A DNA stretch of 64,000 nt from Schaalia georgiae DSM 6843 (GTDB taxonomy: Bacteria; Actinomycetota; Actinomycetes; Actinomycetales; Actinomycetaceae): positions 26,773 to 90,772 of the forward strand of contig NZ_KE386870.1 in the NCBI RefSeq assembly GCF_000429245.1, written 5' to 3'. Shown here in pieces: positions 18,362 to 27,141 of this stretch (the stretch's first letter is position 1; every line of letters begins with the position of its first letter). The notes beneath the pieces are model-generated. The model searched no databases and was not told where the DNA came from. It saw only the letters and a list, made by a program, of their open reading frames with translations. A program made the translations under genes and the position numbers.

Positions 18362-19552
18362 GTGAAGAAGACGATGACAGCCGCCCTGACTGCGGTCGCC
18401 CTGGTGGGGCTGGCGGCGTGCTCGAACAGCGAGGGCCAGAGCATCGCCGACGCGGCGGGGATCAAGGTGTGCGCCGCAGTGTCGGGCTCCCACGGCGGGG
18501 CGCAGGCCGACCCGGTCGCGCGCTCCCTGGCGGACGCCGCCGCGCGCGCGGGCGCCTCCTTCGAGGCAGCCGAGGGCGCGGACTCCGTGTCCTCCCTGGC
18601 CGCAGGGGACTGCTCCCTGGTCGTGGCGACCGACTCGACGCTGGCGGCCACCGTCTCCGACGCGGCGCGCTCCACGGGGGGCAAGCGCTTCGCCCTGGTG
18701 GGCTCGGCGTTCACCGACTCCAAGGGCAACCCCGGCAAGCCGTCGAACGGCACGGTCATCAACGTCCAGGCCTCCCAGGGCTCGTACCTGGCCGGGTACG
18801 CGGCCGCCGGCATGACCACCACGGGCACGGTCGCGGTCGTCGGCGGCGCGCGGGACATGGTCACCCTGTCGCAGATGGACGCCTTCGTCCAGGGCGTCGA
18901 CGCCTACAACCTGGCGACGGGCACCTCCATCCAGGTCCTGGGGTGGAGCCCTGTGACGCAGGAGGGCGCTTTCGCCTCCGACGCCGACGGGGTGCGCGGG
19001 TTCACCGAGACTTTCATCGCCCAGGGCGCGGACATCGTCATGCCCGTGGCCGACGCCGCCAACTCCGGTGCCGCCCAGGCCATCGCCGCCCGGGACAACC
19101 CGGCGCTCCGCCTCGTGTGGACGGGACTGGACAAGTCCGACCTCAAGGGGCTCTCCCGCGAGGACGCCCAGTCCGAGGAGGCGGGCCAGCCGCCGATGTC
19201 GGGCCAGAGCGGCGCCCAGACGCAGAGGGTGGACACGTCCTCCTTCGCCGACGCGTTCTCCTCGATCCAGTTGGGCGACAAGGCCCGGGCCGCCATCGGC
19301 GCCCCCGTCCTGACCTCCGTGGTCGTCGACTACTCGGGTGCTTTCGACGCCCTCATCGCCTCCGCAGCGGGCGGGACCACCGCGCCCATGCAGTACGTGA
19401 GCCTGATCAGCGGGGGAGTGATCCTCACGGGCTTCGGCTCCTACACGCCGATGCTGTCCACGGAGCTCAAACTCGGGCTGTCCGACATGGCCGGGCAGAT
19501 CGAGACCGGCGGCCTCACTGTGACGACGCAGTACGACGTCGTCGGGCTGTGA
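18362..19552 (+). CDS. BMP family substrate-binding lipoprotein
   Basis: 396 residues. The N-terminus MKKTMTAALTAVALVGLAAC is a lipoprotein signal with the lipobox LAAC. The mature part matches the basic membrane protein (BMP/PnrA) family: FALVGSAFTD, SQGSYLAGYAA, VAVVGGARDMVTLSQMDAF, and ADIVMPVADAANSGAAQA. Family members bind purine nucleosides for an ABC importer. No ATPase or permease for such an importer lies nearby, so the partner genes must be elsewhere. GTG start, chosen for the intact signal peptide. Confidence 0.88.
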   Translation: MKKTMTAALTAVALVGLAACSNSEGQSIADAAGIKVCAAVSGSHGGAQADPVARSLADAAARAGASFEAAEGADSVSSLAAGDCSLVVATDSTLAATVSDAARSTGGKRFALVGSAFTDSKGNPGKPSNGTVINVQASQGSYLAGYAAAGMTTTGTVAVVGGARDMVTLSQMDAFVQGVDAYNLATGTSIQVLGWSPVTQEGAFASDADGVRGFTETFIAQGADIVMPVADAANSGAAQAIAARDNPALRLVWTGLDKSDLKGLSREDAQSEEAGQPPMSGQSGAQTQRVDTSSFADAFSSIQLGDKARAAIGAPVLTSVVVDYSGAFDALIASAAGGTTAPMQYVSLISGGVILTGFGSYTPMLSTELKLGLSDMAGQIETGGLTVTTQYDVVGL

Positions 19553-19718
19553 CACCGGGGGCCGGGCGTTGAACCGCCAGGCCGGGCGGCAGAGCCACCA
19601 CGAGTCCGCGCCCGCGCGGGAGGGGACTGCGCCCGATGGCCGCGGCGGGCGTCGCACCACAGGGGCGTCGCGCTGCCGCTATCCTGGAGCCGACGCCGAG
19701 CACCCGGAGGGCCCGCAC

Positions 19719-20867
19719 ATGAACCAGCTTCCCGTCGACGACCCCGTCGCCCTCACCCTGGCCCTCGTGGACCTGCCGTCCGTTTCCGGCGACGAGGCGC
19801 GGGCCGCCTCGGCGGTGGAGGCCGCCCTGCGCGCCGCGGGGTACGGGGAGGACCCCCGACTGGAGATCCTGCGCGACGGGGACGCCGTGTGCGCGCGCAC
19901 CCGCCTGGGCCTGGCCACGCGGATCGCGGTCGCCGGCCACCTCGACACCGTGCCCATCGCGGACAACGTCCCCGGGCGGCGCGAGCGGCGCGACGGGCGC
20001 GACACCGTCTGGGGGCGCGGCAGCGTCGATATGAAGGGCGGTGTGGCTGCGGCCCTGGCCTCCGCCTGCCGGATCGGGGGCATGGTCCGGGCCGGAGAAC
20101 CGCCGACCGCGGACGCCACGTGGATCTTCTACGACCACGAGGAGGTCGCCTCGCACCTCAACGGCCTGGGGCGCGTCCAGCGGAACCACCCCCAGTGGTT
20201 GGAGGCCGACCTGGCGGTCCTGGGTGAGCCGACCGGGGCCCACATCGAGGGCGGCTGCAACGGCACCCTGCGCGTGATCGCGCGCTTTACGGGCGAGGCC
20301 TCGCATTCGGCCCGCGCGTGGAGGGGCGACAACGCGATCCACAAGACCGCGCCCGTCATCGCCCGCGTCGCCGCTTTCGGCAACCCCGTGGTCGCAGTCG
20401 ATGGGCTCGACTTCCGGGAGTCCTTGTCCGTGGTCCGCATCAGTGGGGGCGTCGCCGACAACGTGGTCCCCGACGCCGCCTCCATGACCGTGAACTACCG
20501 TTTCGCCCCGTCGAAGAGCGCCGAGCAGGCCCTGGACTTCGTGCGCGGGCTCTTCGAGGGCAGCGGCGCCCGCCTGGAGGTCGACGACCTGTGCGACGGC
20601 GCCCGCCCGGGCGCTGACTCGCCCGCTGCCTCGCGCCTCATCGACGCGGCCCGCGCCGTCGCCGGGAGAGACGGCGGAGAGGTGCGGGTGCGCGCGAAAG
20701 TCGGGTGGACGGACGTCGCCCGTTTCTCAGCGGCGGGGGTGCCGGCGTTGAACTTCGGCCCCGGCGACCCCCTGGCGGCCCACACCCGCGACGAGCACGT
20801 CGCGGCCGACGAGGTCGTGCGGTGCTCCGACACACTCATGGCAATGCTCACCGGGAAAGGACTGTGA
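19719..20867 (+). CDS. dapE: succinyl-diaminopimelate desuccinylase
   Basis: 382 residues, M20 peptidase family. Releases LL-diaminopimelate for lysine and peptidoglycan synthesis. Seen: AVAGHLDTVPIADN (metal His/Asp), WGRGSVDMKGG (bridging Asp), YDHEEVAS (catalytic Glu pair), LGEPTGAHIEGGCNG, a dimerisation domain with ASHSARAWRGDNAIH, and the final metal His in PGDPLAAHTRDEHV. ATG behind CGGAGG. A TATCCT box lies 32 bases upstream and could be its -10. Four bases separate it from the LOG gene. Confidence 0.93.
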   Translation: MNQLPVDDPVALTLALVDLPSVSGDEARAASAVEAALRAAGYGEDPRLEILRDGDAVCARTRLGLATRIAVAGHLDTVPIADNVPGRRERRDGRDTVWGRGSVDMKGGVAAALASACRIGGMVRAGEPPTADATWIFYDHEEVASHLNGLGRVQRNHPQWLEADLAVLGEPTGAHIEGGCNGTLRVIARFTGEASHSARAWRGDNAIHKTAPVIARVAAFGNPVVAVDGLDFRESLSVVRISGGVADNVVPDAASMTVNYRFAPSKSAEQALDFVRGLFEGSGARLEVDDLCDGARPGADSPAASRLIDAARAVAGRDGGEVRVRAKVGWTDVARFSAAGVPALNFGPGDPLAAHTRDEHVAADEVVRCSDTLMAMLTGKGL

Positions 20868-20871
20868 CACG

Positions 20872-21624
20872 ATGGCGCACGACGCGGAGCGGACGAATGG
20901 GCGCCGCATCTACCAACGCGGGCCGGTGATCCTGCGGGGGCACCAGATCCCCGACGAGACCTCGGACGCCTCGCTGCTGCGCACCGGGGCAGGCGCCGAC
21001 TGGATGCACGAGGACCCCTGGAGGGTCCTGCGGATCCAGTCGGAGTTCGTCGACGGTTTCGGCGCCCTGGCCGAGGTCGGTCCCGCCATCTCCGTCTTCG
21101 GCTCCGCCCGCACACCCTCCTCCAGCTCCGACTGGGAGAGGGCGCGCAGCATCGGGCGCATGCTGGCCGAGCGCGGCTTCGGGGTCATCACGGGCGGAGG
21201 GCCGGGCATGATGGAGGCCGTGAACCGGGGCGCGTGGGAAGCGGGCGGGACCTCCATCGGCCTGGGCATCGAGCTCCCCCACGAACAGTCGATGAACCGG
21301 TGGGTCAACCTCGGCGTGAACTTCCGTTACTTCTTCGCCCGCAAGACCATGTTCGTCAAGTACTCCCAGGGGTTCATCGTCATGCCCGGGGGGTTCGGCA
21401 CCATGGACGAGCTCTTCGAGGCGCTCACACTCGTGCAGACTGGGAAGATCGAGTCCTTCCCCGTGGTGCTGGTCGGGCACGGCTACTGGGACGGGCTGAT
21501 CGACTGGGTGCGCTCGACGATGGTGGGAGCGGGCATGGTGGGAGCCGAGGACCTGGATCTGCTGAGCGTGGTGGACGGCGTCGAGGAGGCGGTCGATCTG
21601 GCCACCGGCTCGTTATCCGCGTGA
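20872..21624 (+). CDS. LOG family protein (TIGR00730-type, cytokinin riboside phosphoribohydrolase-like)
   Basis: 250 residues, Rossmann fold. The family signature is present: GGGPGMMEAVNRGA and PGGFGTMDELFEALT. Related enzymes release the base from nucleoside monophosphates. The bacterial role is uncertain. The variant lacks nothing obvious compared with the actinobacterial family, which commonly sits next to dapE. Start ATG four bases after dapE stop, so probably one transcript. Confidence 0.88.
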   Translation: MAHDAERTNGRRIYQRGPVILRGHQIPDETSDASLLRTGAGADWMHEDPWRVLRIQSEFVDGFGALAEVGPAISVFGSARTPSSSSDWERARSIGRMLAERGFGVITGGGPGMMEAVNRGAWEAGGTSIGLGIELPHEQSMNRWVNLGVNFRYFFARKTMFVKYSQGFIVMPGGFGTMDELFEALTLVQTGKIESFPVVLVGHGYWDGLIDWVRSTMVGAGMVGAEDLDLLSVVDGVEEAVDLATGSLSA

Positions 21625-21658
21625 TCGCAACGTTTATCCGATTAGATTTTGCTCACTC

Positions 21659-21689
21659 TTGAAGAAAGATCGCGCCCATCGGGTAAAAT
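21659..21689 (+). promoter_or_regulatory. possible promoter of DUF3117 gene
   Basis: TTGAAG and TAAAAT with a 19-base spacer, in an AT-richer gap 60 bases before the start codon. Confidence 0.35.
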
Positions 21690-21748
21690 GAGGGCGTTTG
21701 CTGCGGCGCGCCCGGCGCTGCCAGCTCCAGCACGGGAGGAGTGCGCAC

Positions 21749-21913
21749 ATGGCAGCCATGAAGCCACGGACCGGAGACGGGCCCCTGGAGGCGACGAAAG
21801 AGGGGCGCGGGATCGTTATGCGCATTCCCAGTGAGGGGGGTGGCCGTCTAGTCATCGAGCTCACCCCCGAGGAGGCGAGCCAGTTGGCCGCTGCCCTCTC
21901 AGAGGCGATCTAG
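21749..21913 (+). CDS. DUF3117 small protein
   Basis: 54 residues: MAAMKPRTGDGPLEATKEGR, then a conserved core IVMRIPSEGGGRLVIELT and helix PEEASQLAAALSEA. This is the actinobacteria-specific DUF3117 family, nearly always 54-56 residues. Its function is unknown. GGGAGGAG precedes the ATG and a perfect terminator hairpin follows, so it is an independent, probably well-expressed gene. Confidence 0.93.
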   Translation: MAAMKPRTGDGPLEATKEGRGIVMRIPSEGGGRLVIELTPEEASQLAAALSEAI

Positions 21914-21935
21914 GCCTTTCCAAAAGCTAAGAGCC

Positions 21936-21967
21936 CACTGCCCCGGTCCGACAGGACCGGGGCAGTG
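21936..21967 (+). terminator. hairpin terminator after DUF3117 gene
   Basis: CACTGCCCCGGTCC and GGACCGGGGCAGTG form a perfect 14-base-pair stem with loop GACA. Confidence 0.85.
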
Positions 21968-22014
21968 CCGTATCCGGGTCGGCCCAGCGACCGCCCGTCG
22001 GGGGTGGAGGCGCG

Positions 22015-22390
22015 CTAGCTGTATGAGGGTGTGACGTTGTTTGCGGGGGTGGGGAGGCTGCTGGCGGGTGGGTTGCCCGCCGTGGCGGTGTGGGGTCGGT
22101 GGTAATTGTAGTGGGTGGGCCATTGGCCCAGTTGGTCCCTTCGTTGCTCCTCGCTGGTGGATGGACGGGCGTAGGGGAACTCCTCGGCCAGGATCCGGTT
22201 GTAGCGCTCGACTTTGCCGTTGTGCCGCGGCGTGTAGGGGCGCGTGCACTGGTGGCGGCCCACGAAATCGCGGACCGCGTCGTTGAAAGCGGTGGAGCGG
22301 TAGGCCGATCCGTTGTCGGTGACCAGGCGCGTGATGCGCCCGATCCCGTTGGCCTCGAAGAAGGCGCGGGCGCGCGCCATGACAGCGCCC
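22015..22390 (-). pseudogene. IS481-type transposase, C-terminal fragment
   Basis: About 123 codons encode the end of a DDE transposase: ARAFFEANGIGRITRLVTDN with the second catalytic Asp, then CTRPYTPRHNGKVERYNRIL with the catalytic Glu, then THYNYHRPHTA...GNPPASSLP. This is the IS481/rve pattern. The frame stays open further upstream (to 22938), but those residues are Pro/Arg/Gly-rich and show no helix-turn-helix or first catalytic Asp, so I regard the N-terminal half as lost or scrambled. A dead insertion sequence. Confidence 0.8.
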
Positions 22391-22931
22391 GCAAGGGTTG
22401 AGGGAGGGCCTTGCGACCATGCCCCGGGCTGGTCGGGGTGCGAGTGGTCCGCTAAGGTTCGCGCCGCCGTCGGGGCCGGGTGCGGGTCGTCGGCGGCACT
22501 TCCGGCACCGGGCCGAGCGGCGGATCGTCCGATGATGGTCCCGGTCCTCGGGGTGATTCGCGTGCGCGGCGGGCCGGGACCGGAGTGTGCGCGTCCCGCT
22601 CGGGTGCCTCGGCAAGGCCCATTCCCGGCGGGGGCGACCGCGCCCGGCCGCGTGCGCCATGCCGGGGCCACGATCCCCGTCGAAGCCGACCCCATGTGGC
22701 CGGTCGGCGGGCCGAAAGCCCCACCCGCCCCCCGGGCCCATCGCCCCACCGCGACCGGAGCACCGCAGGGACGCCCGTCCCACCGGGCGGCGCTCCAACC
22801 ACCCCAAGCGCCACCGCGCTCCCGCTGCCCGTCACGGGCGCACTGGCCGCCCGGAACCGAGCCACCACCCGCACAGCCGGCACCGGCCACCGGCTCGAAC
22901 GACTCGCACAACACACCCCGAGCCCGCGCCC

Positions 22932-23080
22932 GCACCACTTAGGCATCGCCCGCACCACTTAGGCCCCCGACACGCCGGGAGAAGCAGGGTCCGCTTGGAC
23001 CTAAGTGGTGCAACGGCGAGCTAAGTGGTCCAGCGGCGCGCTAAGTGGTGCAACGGAGGGCTAAGTGGCGCAGCGGCGAG
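22932..23080. repeat. TAAGTGG iterons: two inverted copies and four 20-base direct copies
   Basis: GCACCACTTAGG occurs at 22932 and 22952. Its complement starts four exact 20-base units at 23001, 23021, 23041 and 23061, each beginning CTAAGTGG and followed by variants of TGCAACGGCGAG. All spacings within each group are 20 bases. Confidence 0.75.
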
Positions 23081-23146
23081 CGAATCCCACAGCGCGGAGC
23101 GTCGCACAAAGCGCCAACAATGAACCGCACACACAGCCCCTCCTCT

Positions 23147-23233
23147 CAACCACGCGCACAAGGAACCGGAATGGATCGCTCAAGGGCGCGGCTCATGGAC
23201 CTCCCCACAACCACGCGCACAAAGAACCGGAAT
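23147..23233. repeat. 26-base direct repeat, period 61
   Basis: CAACCACGCGCACAA, one variable base, GAACCGGAAT occurs at 23147-23172 and 23208-23233, with one mismatch. Confidence 0.65.
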
Positions 23234-23246
23234 CAGACAACACGGC

Positions 23247-23876
23247 CTAGCGCTTCACGGCCACCGCCAGCCCGTCCCCGACGGGGAGCACAGCGGGGAT
23301 GAACTGGTCCGACTCGCGCAGGAAGTTCACGACCTCGCGCGCGACGACCGTCTCGGTGTCCCTGCGGGCGGGATCGGCGACCTGGTCGTGCCAGAGGGCG
23401 TGGACGATGGCGATGGTTCCGCCCGTGCGCAGCACGCGCACGGCGTAGTCGAGGTACTGGGGGGTTTCCGCGATATCGCCGTCCAGGACGATCATGTCGT
23501 AGCCGCCAGTGGCCATGCGGGGCAGCACGTCCAGCGCCCGTCCGGCGATCAAGCGGGTCCTGTGCGAGGGCACGCCCGCGCCCCGGAACGCCCGCCGCGC
23601 GTGCGGCAACAACTCGGACTCGCAGTCGATCGTCGTGAGGACCCCTCCGGCCGCCATGCCGTCGAGCAGCCACAGCCCGGATACGCCCGTCCCGGTTCCG
23701 ATCTCCAGGACGGCCCGCGCCCCGGAGACTGCGGCGAGCATACGCAGCGCCGTCCCCGTGCCGGTGGACACCCGTGGGACACCCAGCTCGGAAGCCGTCT
23801 GATGGGCCTGCAGGAGCGCGTCGCTGAGCGGAATGAAGTCCTCCGTGTAGACCCACGCCTGAGCCTTGTCCGCCAC
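23247..23876 (-). CDS. class I SAM-dependent O-methyltransferase
   Basis: 209 residues, catechol/caffeoyl-CoA O-methyltransferase-like fold. Seen: VLEIGTGTGVSGLWLLDGM (SAM motif I), LTTIDCESELLPHARRAF, metal-site DMIVLDGDIAETPQYLDYA, and VLRTGGTIAIVHALWHDQVA. I chose the GTG at 23876 because GAGGAGG lies six bases upstream on the minus strand; an ATG 18 bases earlier is the alternative but has no ribosome site. A homologue (Rv1220c) sits near mrp in mycobacteria as well. The substrate is unknown. Confidence 0.9.
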   Translation of the reverse strand: MADKAQAWVYTEDFIPLSDALLQAHQTASELGVPRVSTGTGTALRMLAAVSGARAVLEIGTGTGVSGLWLLDGMAAGGVLTTIDCESELLPHARRAFRGAGVPSHRTRLIAGRALDVLPRMATGGYDMIVLDGDIAETPQYLDYAVRVLRTGGTIAIVHALWHDQVADPARRDTETVVAREVVNFLRESDQFIPAVLPVGDGLAVAVKR

Positions 23877-23952
23877 GGCGCCCTCCTCGATCATCGCGGG
23901 CCCATCCCGCTTTCGGTGCTCAGCCTACAGTCTTCCGTCCGCTGGACGCGTA

Positions 23953-23997
23953 GGCGCGCCCCCGCGCGTTCCCCAGCGGGAACGGAGCGGGCGCGCC
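23953..23997 (-). terminator. hairpin downstream of mrp
   Basis: GGCGCGCCC (23953-23961) pairs with GGGCGCGCC (23989-23997), and an inner stem CGTTCCC-CAGC-GGGAACG sits inside. It lies 17 bases beyond the mrp stop. Confidence 0.6.
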
Positions 23998-24013
23998 CCC
24001 CTCGTGCGTTCCT

Positions 24014-25144
24014 TCAGCGATGGACGGGGGATACGCCCAGGGGGCGCCCGGCCAGACCGCGTTCCGCGCCCGCCAGACGGTGCCCGATGGCGCGCAGGGC
24101 GTCGGCGGACGGCCCTTGCGCGTCCACCACGGGCTGACCGCGGTCCCCGCCCTCCCTCAGGGCGATGTCGAGGGGAACCTGCGCCAGGAGCGGCACCTCG
24201 TAGCCCAGTTGGGCGCTGAGCCGTTCGGACACGGACTGGCCGCCCCCCGAGCCGAATATCTCCAGTCGCGAGCCGTCGGGCTGGGGGAGGAAGGACATGT
24301 TCTCCACGACCCCGATGACCTTCTGGTTCGTCTGCGAGGCGATGGAGCCGGCGCGCTCGGCGACCTCGGCGGCGGCCACCTGCGGCGTCGTGACGACCAG
24401 GATTTGCGAGGTGGGCAGCAGCTGGGCGATCGAGATCGCGACATCGCCCGTTCCCGGGGGCATGTCGATGAGGAGGACGTCCAGGTCCCCCCAGAAGACG
24501 TCGGCCAGGAACTGCTGGAGCGCCCTGTGCAGCATGGGGCCGCGCCAGACCACCGCCTGGCCGTCGGGGACGAACATGCCGATCGAGATGACCTTCACCC
24601 CGGAGGCCCCCACGGGCGGGATCATCATCCCGTCGATCACCTGCGGGTCGTGGCTGATTCCGAGCATGCGGGGGATGGAGAACCCGTAGATGTCTGCGTC
24701 CATCACACCCACCTTGAGGCCCTCGCCGACCAGGGCGGCTGCCAGGTTCGCCGTCATCGAGGACTTGCCGACACCGCCCTTGCCCGAGGTGACGGCGATG
24801 ACCCTGGTGAGGGAGTCGGGGCGCGCGAACGGGATCTCCCGCTCGGGCCGTCCGCCGTTGAGCTTCTCGCGCAGGGCCTTGCGCTGCTCGTCGTCCATGA
24901 CGCCCATCTCGACGTTGACGTGCTCGACGCCGTCGAGCGCGCCGACGCGGGCCGTCACGTCCTCCGAGATGGCCGTGCGGAGCGGGCAGCCCGCAGTGGT
25001 GAGGAGGACCTTGACGTGCACGACGGCGCCGTCAATGCGGACCAGGTCGGGGGTCACCATGTTGATATCGGTGATGGGGCGGCGGATCTCGGGGTCGATG
25101 ACCTGCGAGAGGGCATCCATGACCATGTCGATTGAAGGCGTCAT
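24014..25144 (-). CDS. mrp: Mrp/NBP35 family iron-sulfur carrier ATPase
   Basis: 376 residues. N-terminal DUF59/MIP18 domain (VMDALSQVIDPEIRRPITD; TTAGCPLRTAI with its Cys), then a ParA-like ATPase with the deviant Walker A SGKGGVGKSS around residue 120 and the switch DLDVLLIDMPPGTGD. The family inserts or carries Fe-S clusters. The usual C-terminal CxxC pair of Nbp35-type members is not seen here: the C-terminal region reads NMSFLPQPDGSRLEIFG, where many family members have two Cys. Longer upstream frames are excluded because a TAAAAT box lies seven bases before this ATG. Confidence 0.92.
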   Translation of the reverse strand: MTPSIDMVMDALSQVIDPEIRRPITDINMVTPDLVRIDGAVVHVKVLLTTAGCPLRTAISEDVTARVGALDGVEHVNVEMGVMDDEQRKALREKLNGGRPEREIPFARPDSLTRVIAVTSGKGGVGKSSMTANLAAALVGEGLKVGVMDADIYGFSIPRMLGISHDPQVIDGMMIPPVGASGVKVISIGMFVPDGQAVVWRGPMLHRALQQFLADVFWGDLDVLLIDMPPGTGDVAISIAQLLPTSQILVVTTPQVAAAEVAERAGSIASQTNQKVIGVVENMSFLPQPDGSRLEIFGSGGGQSVSERLSAQLGYEVPLLAQVPLDIALREGGDRGQPVVDAQGPSADALRAIGHRLAGAERGLAGRPLGVSPVHR

Positions 25145-25157
25145 AGAGACGATTTTA
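25145..25157 (-). promoter_or_regulatory. putative leaderless promoter of mrp
   Basis: On the minus strand TAAAAT lies seven bases before the ATG, with CGTCTCT between and no ribosome site. Confidence 0.5.
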
Positions 25158-25208
25158 CGTTTCCCGGGGGCCTTCTTCCAAGGGGCGGCCCCCTGTGGCG
25201 GGCGCGGG

Positions 25209-25757
25209 TCAGCCCTGATCGGGGCTCTCCGCGCCCGCCGCGCCTTCCCCTCCTTCGCCCCCCTCGGGGGGCTCGGACAGGTCGGAGCGCAGCTCCTCGA
25301 GCATGTCGCGCAACTCGGAGCGGACGAAGTCGCGGGTGGCGACATCCTGCAGGGCGAGCCGCAGGCCCGCGATCTCGCGCGTGAGGTACTCGGTGTCGGC
25401 CAGGTTGCGTTCGGCGCGCTGGCGGTCCTGCTGGGCCTGGACGCGGTCGCGGTCGTCCTGGCGGTTCTGCGCGAGCATGATGAGGGGGGCGGAGTAGGAC
25501 GCCTGCGTGGAGAAGGCCAGGTTGAGCAGGATGAACGGGTAGGGGTCCCACGCGGCCTTCTCGGAGATCCGGTACAGCATCAGGTTCGCGGCGATCCACA
25601 CGACGACGAAGACCGTCATGTAGAGGACGAACTTCGGGGAGCCCATGAAGCGAGCGGTCGCCTCGGCGAAGCGGCCGAAGCCGTCGCCGCGGCCCGCGCC
25701 CTTGCGGCGCGAGAACCAGCGGCGCCGCTCCAGAGGGTTGTCCAGCCGGTCAGCCAT
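25209..25757 (-). CDS. DUF1003 membrane protein
   Basis: 182 residues. Two membrane segments (FVLYMTVFVVVWIAANLML and PFILLNLAFSTQASYSAPLI) are followed by LMLAQNRQDDRDR, the hallmark of DUF1003, and a coiled-coil C-terminus with an acidic Gly/Glu tail. The function is unknown. The start codon lies inside the end of the MgtE_N/CBS gene (eight-base overlap), so the two are translationally coupled, a pairing that recurs in actinobacteria. Confidence 0.92.
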   Translation of the reverse strand: MADRLDNPLERRRWFSRRKGAGRGDGFGRFAEATARFMGSPKFVLYMTVFVVVWIAANLMLYRISEKAAWDPYPFILLNLAFSTQASYSAPLIMLAQNRQDDRDRVQAQQDRQRAERNLADTEYLTREIAGLRLALQDVATRDFVRSELRDMLEELRSDLSEPPEGGEGGEGAAGAESPDQG

Positions 25758-27054
25758 CGATGCTCCTTGCCATTATCCGGTCGGTCACGTCGTCGTCGAA
25801 GTCCCGCCAGTCCTGTGGCAGCAGCGCGTCGAGGACGTCGTCCACGGAAACCGCCCCCATCAGGTGGCCGTCCTCGTCGACGACGGGCAGGACGGTGAGG
25901 TTGTAGGTCGCCAGCAGCCTGGTCACTGTGGCCACATGCGACTCGGGGGCCACGAACTCGATGTCGCGGTCCAGGATGGTGCCCAACAGGGTCTGCGGTG
26001 GCTCGCGCAGCGCCCGCTGGATGTGGACCATCCCCAGGTACTGCCCGGTGGGGGCCTCCTGGGGCGGGCGGGTGATGAATGCGATGGTGGCGATGGAAGC
26101 GGGGATGTCCTCGCGGCGCACGGCGGCCAGCATCTGCGCGACGGTCGCGTTGGGCCCCAGGATCACGGGCTCGGTGGTCATCAACGACCCGGCCGTGGAC
26201 TCCTCGTAGGTCATGAGGCGGCGCACGTCGGCGGCCTCCTCGGGCTCCATGAGGGCCAGCAGCGACTGGGCCTGCTTCTCGGGCAGTTCGGAGACCAGGT
26301 CCGCCGCGTCGTCGGGCTGCATGACGTCCAGCACGTCGGCGGCGCGCGCGGCGTCGAGGCCGGACACGATCGCGACCCTGTCGTCGTCGCCGAGCTCTTC
26401 CAGGACGTCGGCGAGGCGGGCATCGGTGAGTTGCAGGGCGACGGCCATCTTGCGGTCCAGGGGCAGCGTGTGCATGAAGTCGGCCAGGTCCGCGGGCCGC
26501 ATGTCCTCCGTGTACTGGACCAGCGCGGTGGCCGCCTGGTTCGAATCGGTCTTGAGCAGGCCCGACACCTCCGAGACGTCGACGGTGAGGGTCTCGCCGC
26601 GCCGGGAGAAGCCGAGGGTGGAGGTGCGCACCCTCTGGACGTGCAGGGTCGAGATCACCCAGTCCTTCGGGCGGCGCTGGCGCATCGCCACGTCGAGGAT
26701 CTGCACCTGTCCCGACCCGTCGTTCATGGTGACGACCCGGTCGAAGAGCTCGGAGACGACCAGGGTTTCGATGGGGCGCTGGTTGAAGGAGCGGATATTG
26801 AGCAGCCCGGTCGTGATGACCGACCCCGACTCGATGGAGGTGATGCGCGTGAGTGGCAGGAACACGCGTTTGCGGGGCCCCACCTCGACGACGACGCCTA
26901 TGACGTTGGCCTCGGATTTGAGGCGGAACACCACGACCACGTCGTGGACCTTGCCCACTTGGTCGCCCAGGGGGTCGAACACGGAGGTGCCCGCCAGCTT
27001 GCCGATGTAGACGCGCCGTCCCTTTGTGCCGAGTTCCATGGGTGCATTGCTCAC
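25750..27054 (-). CDS. PRC-barrel/MgtE_N/CBS domain protein without transporter domain
   Basis: 434 residues. The N-terminal part (YIGKLAGTSVFDPLGDQVGK; PRKRVFLPLTRI) is PRC-barrel-like. It is followed by an MgtE N-terminal superhelix (LADFMHTLPLDRKMAVALQL; LVSELPEKQAQSLLALM; EPEEAADVRRLMTYEESTAG) and a CBS pair (YNLTVLPVVDEDGHLMGAVS). The membrane channel of true MgtE Mg2+ transporters is absent, so it is likely a soluble Mg2+ or nucleotide sensor working with the DUF1003 membrane partner. GTG start with TAAACT six bases upstream. Confidence 0.9.
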   Translation of the reverse strand: MSNAPMELGTKGRRVYIGKLAGTSVFDPLGDQVGKVHDVVVVFRLKSEANVIGVVVEVGPRKRVFLPLTRITSIESGSVITTGLLNIRSFNQRPIETLVVSELFDRVVTMNDGSGQVQILDVAMRQRRPKDWVISTLHVQRVRTSTLGFSRRGETLTVDVSEVSGLLKTDSNQAATALVQYTEDMRPADLADFMHTLPLDRKMAVALQLTDARLADVLEELGDDDRVAIVSGLDAARAADVLDVMQPDDAADLVSELPEKQAQSLLALMEPEEAADVRRLMTYEESTAGSLMTTEPVILGPNATVAQMLAAVRREDIPASIATIAFITRPPQEAPTGQYLGMVHIQRALREPPQTLLGTILDRDIEFVAPESHVATVTRLLATYNLTVLPVVDEDGHLMGAVSVDDVLDALLPQDWRDFDDDVTDRIMARSIDG

Positions 27055-27066
27055 CCCAGCAGTTTA
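27055..27066 (-). promoter_or_regulatory. putative leaderless promoter of the MgtE_N/CBS-DUF1003 pair
   Basis: On the minus strand TAAACT lies six bases before the GTG start. Confidence 0.45.
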
Positions 27067-27141
27067 TGCCGCAGCCCCTCCGTTTGCCCCGCGCCCCTCG
27101 ACCCGTGGGAAAATGGGGGCAAACACACCACAGGAGGACAG

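Larger units (their letters stand above)
22391..23246. other. non-coding gap with IS debris and short repeats
   Basis: No gene can be supported. It holds the tandem CTAAGTGG repeats and a 26-base direct repeat listed separately. Confidence 0.5.

Noticed and set aside
22391..22938. N-terminal half of the IS481-type transposase
   Set aside because: The frame is open, but the residues show neither the helix-turn-helix nor the first catalytic Asp, so I did not extend the pseudogene over it.
23147..23233. Third copy of the 102-base palindromic element
   Set aside because: CGCGCACAAGGAACCGGAAT resembles its end, but no inverted partner or inner hairpin is present.
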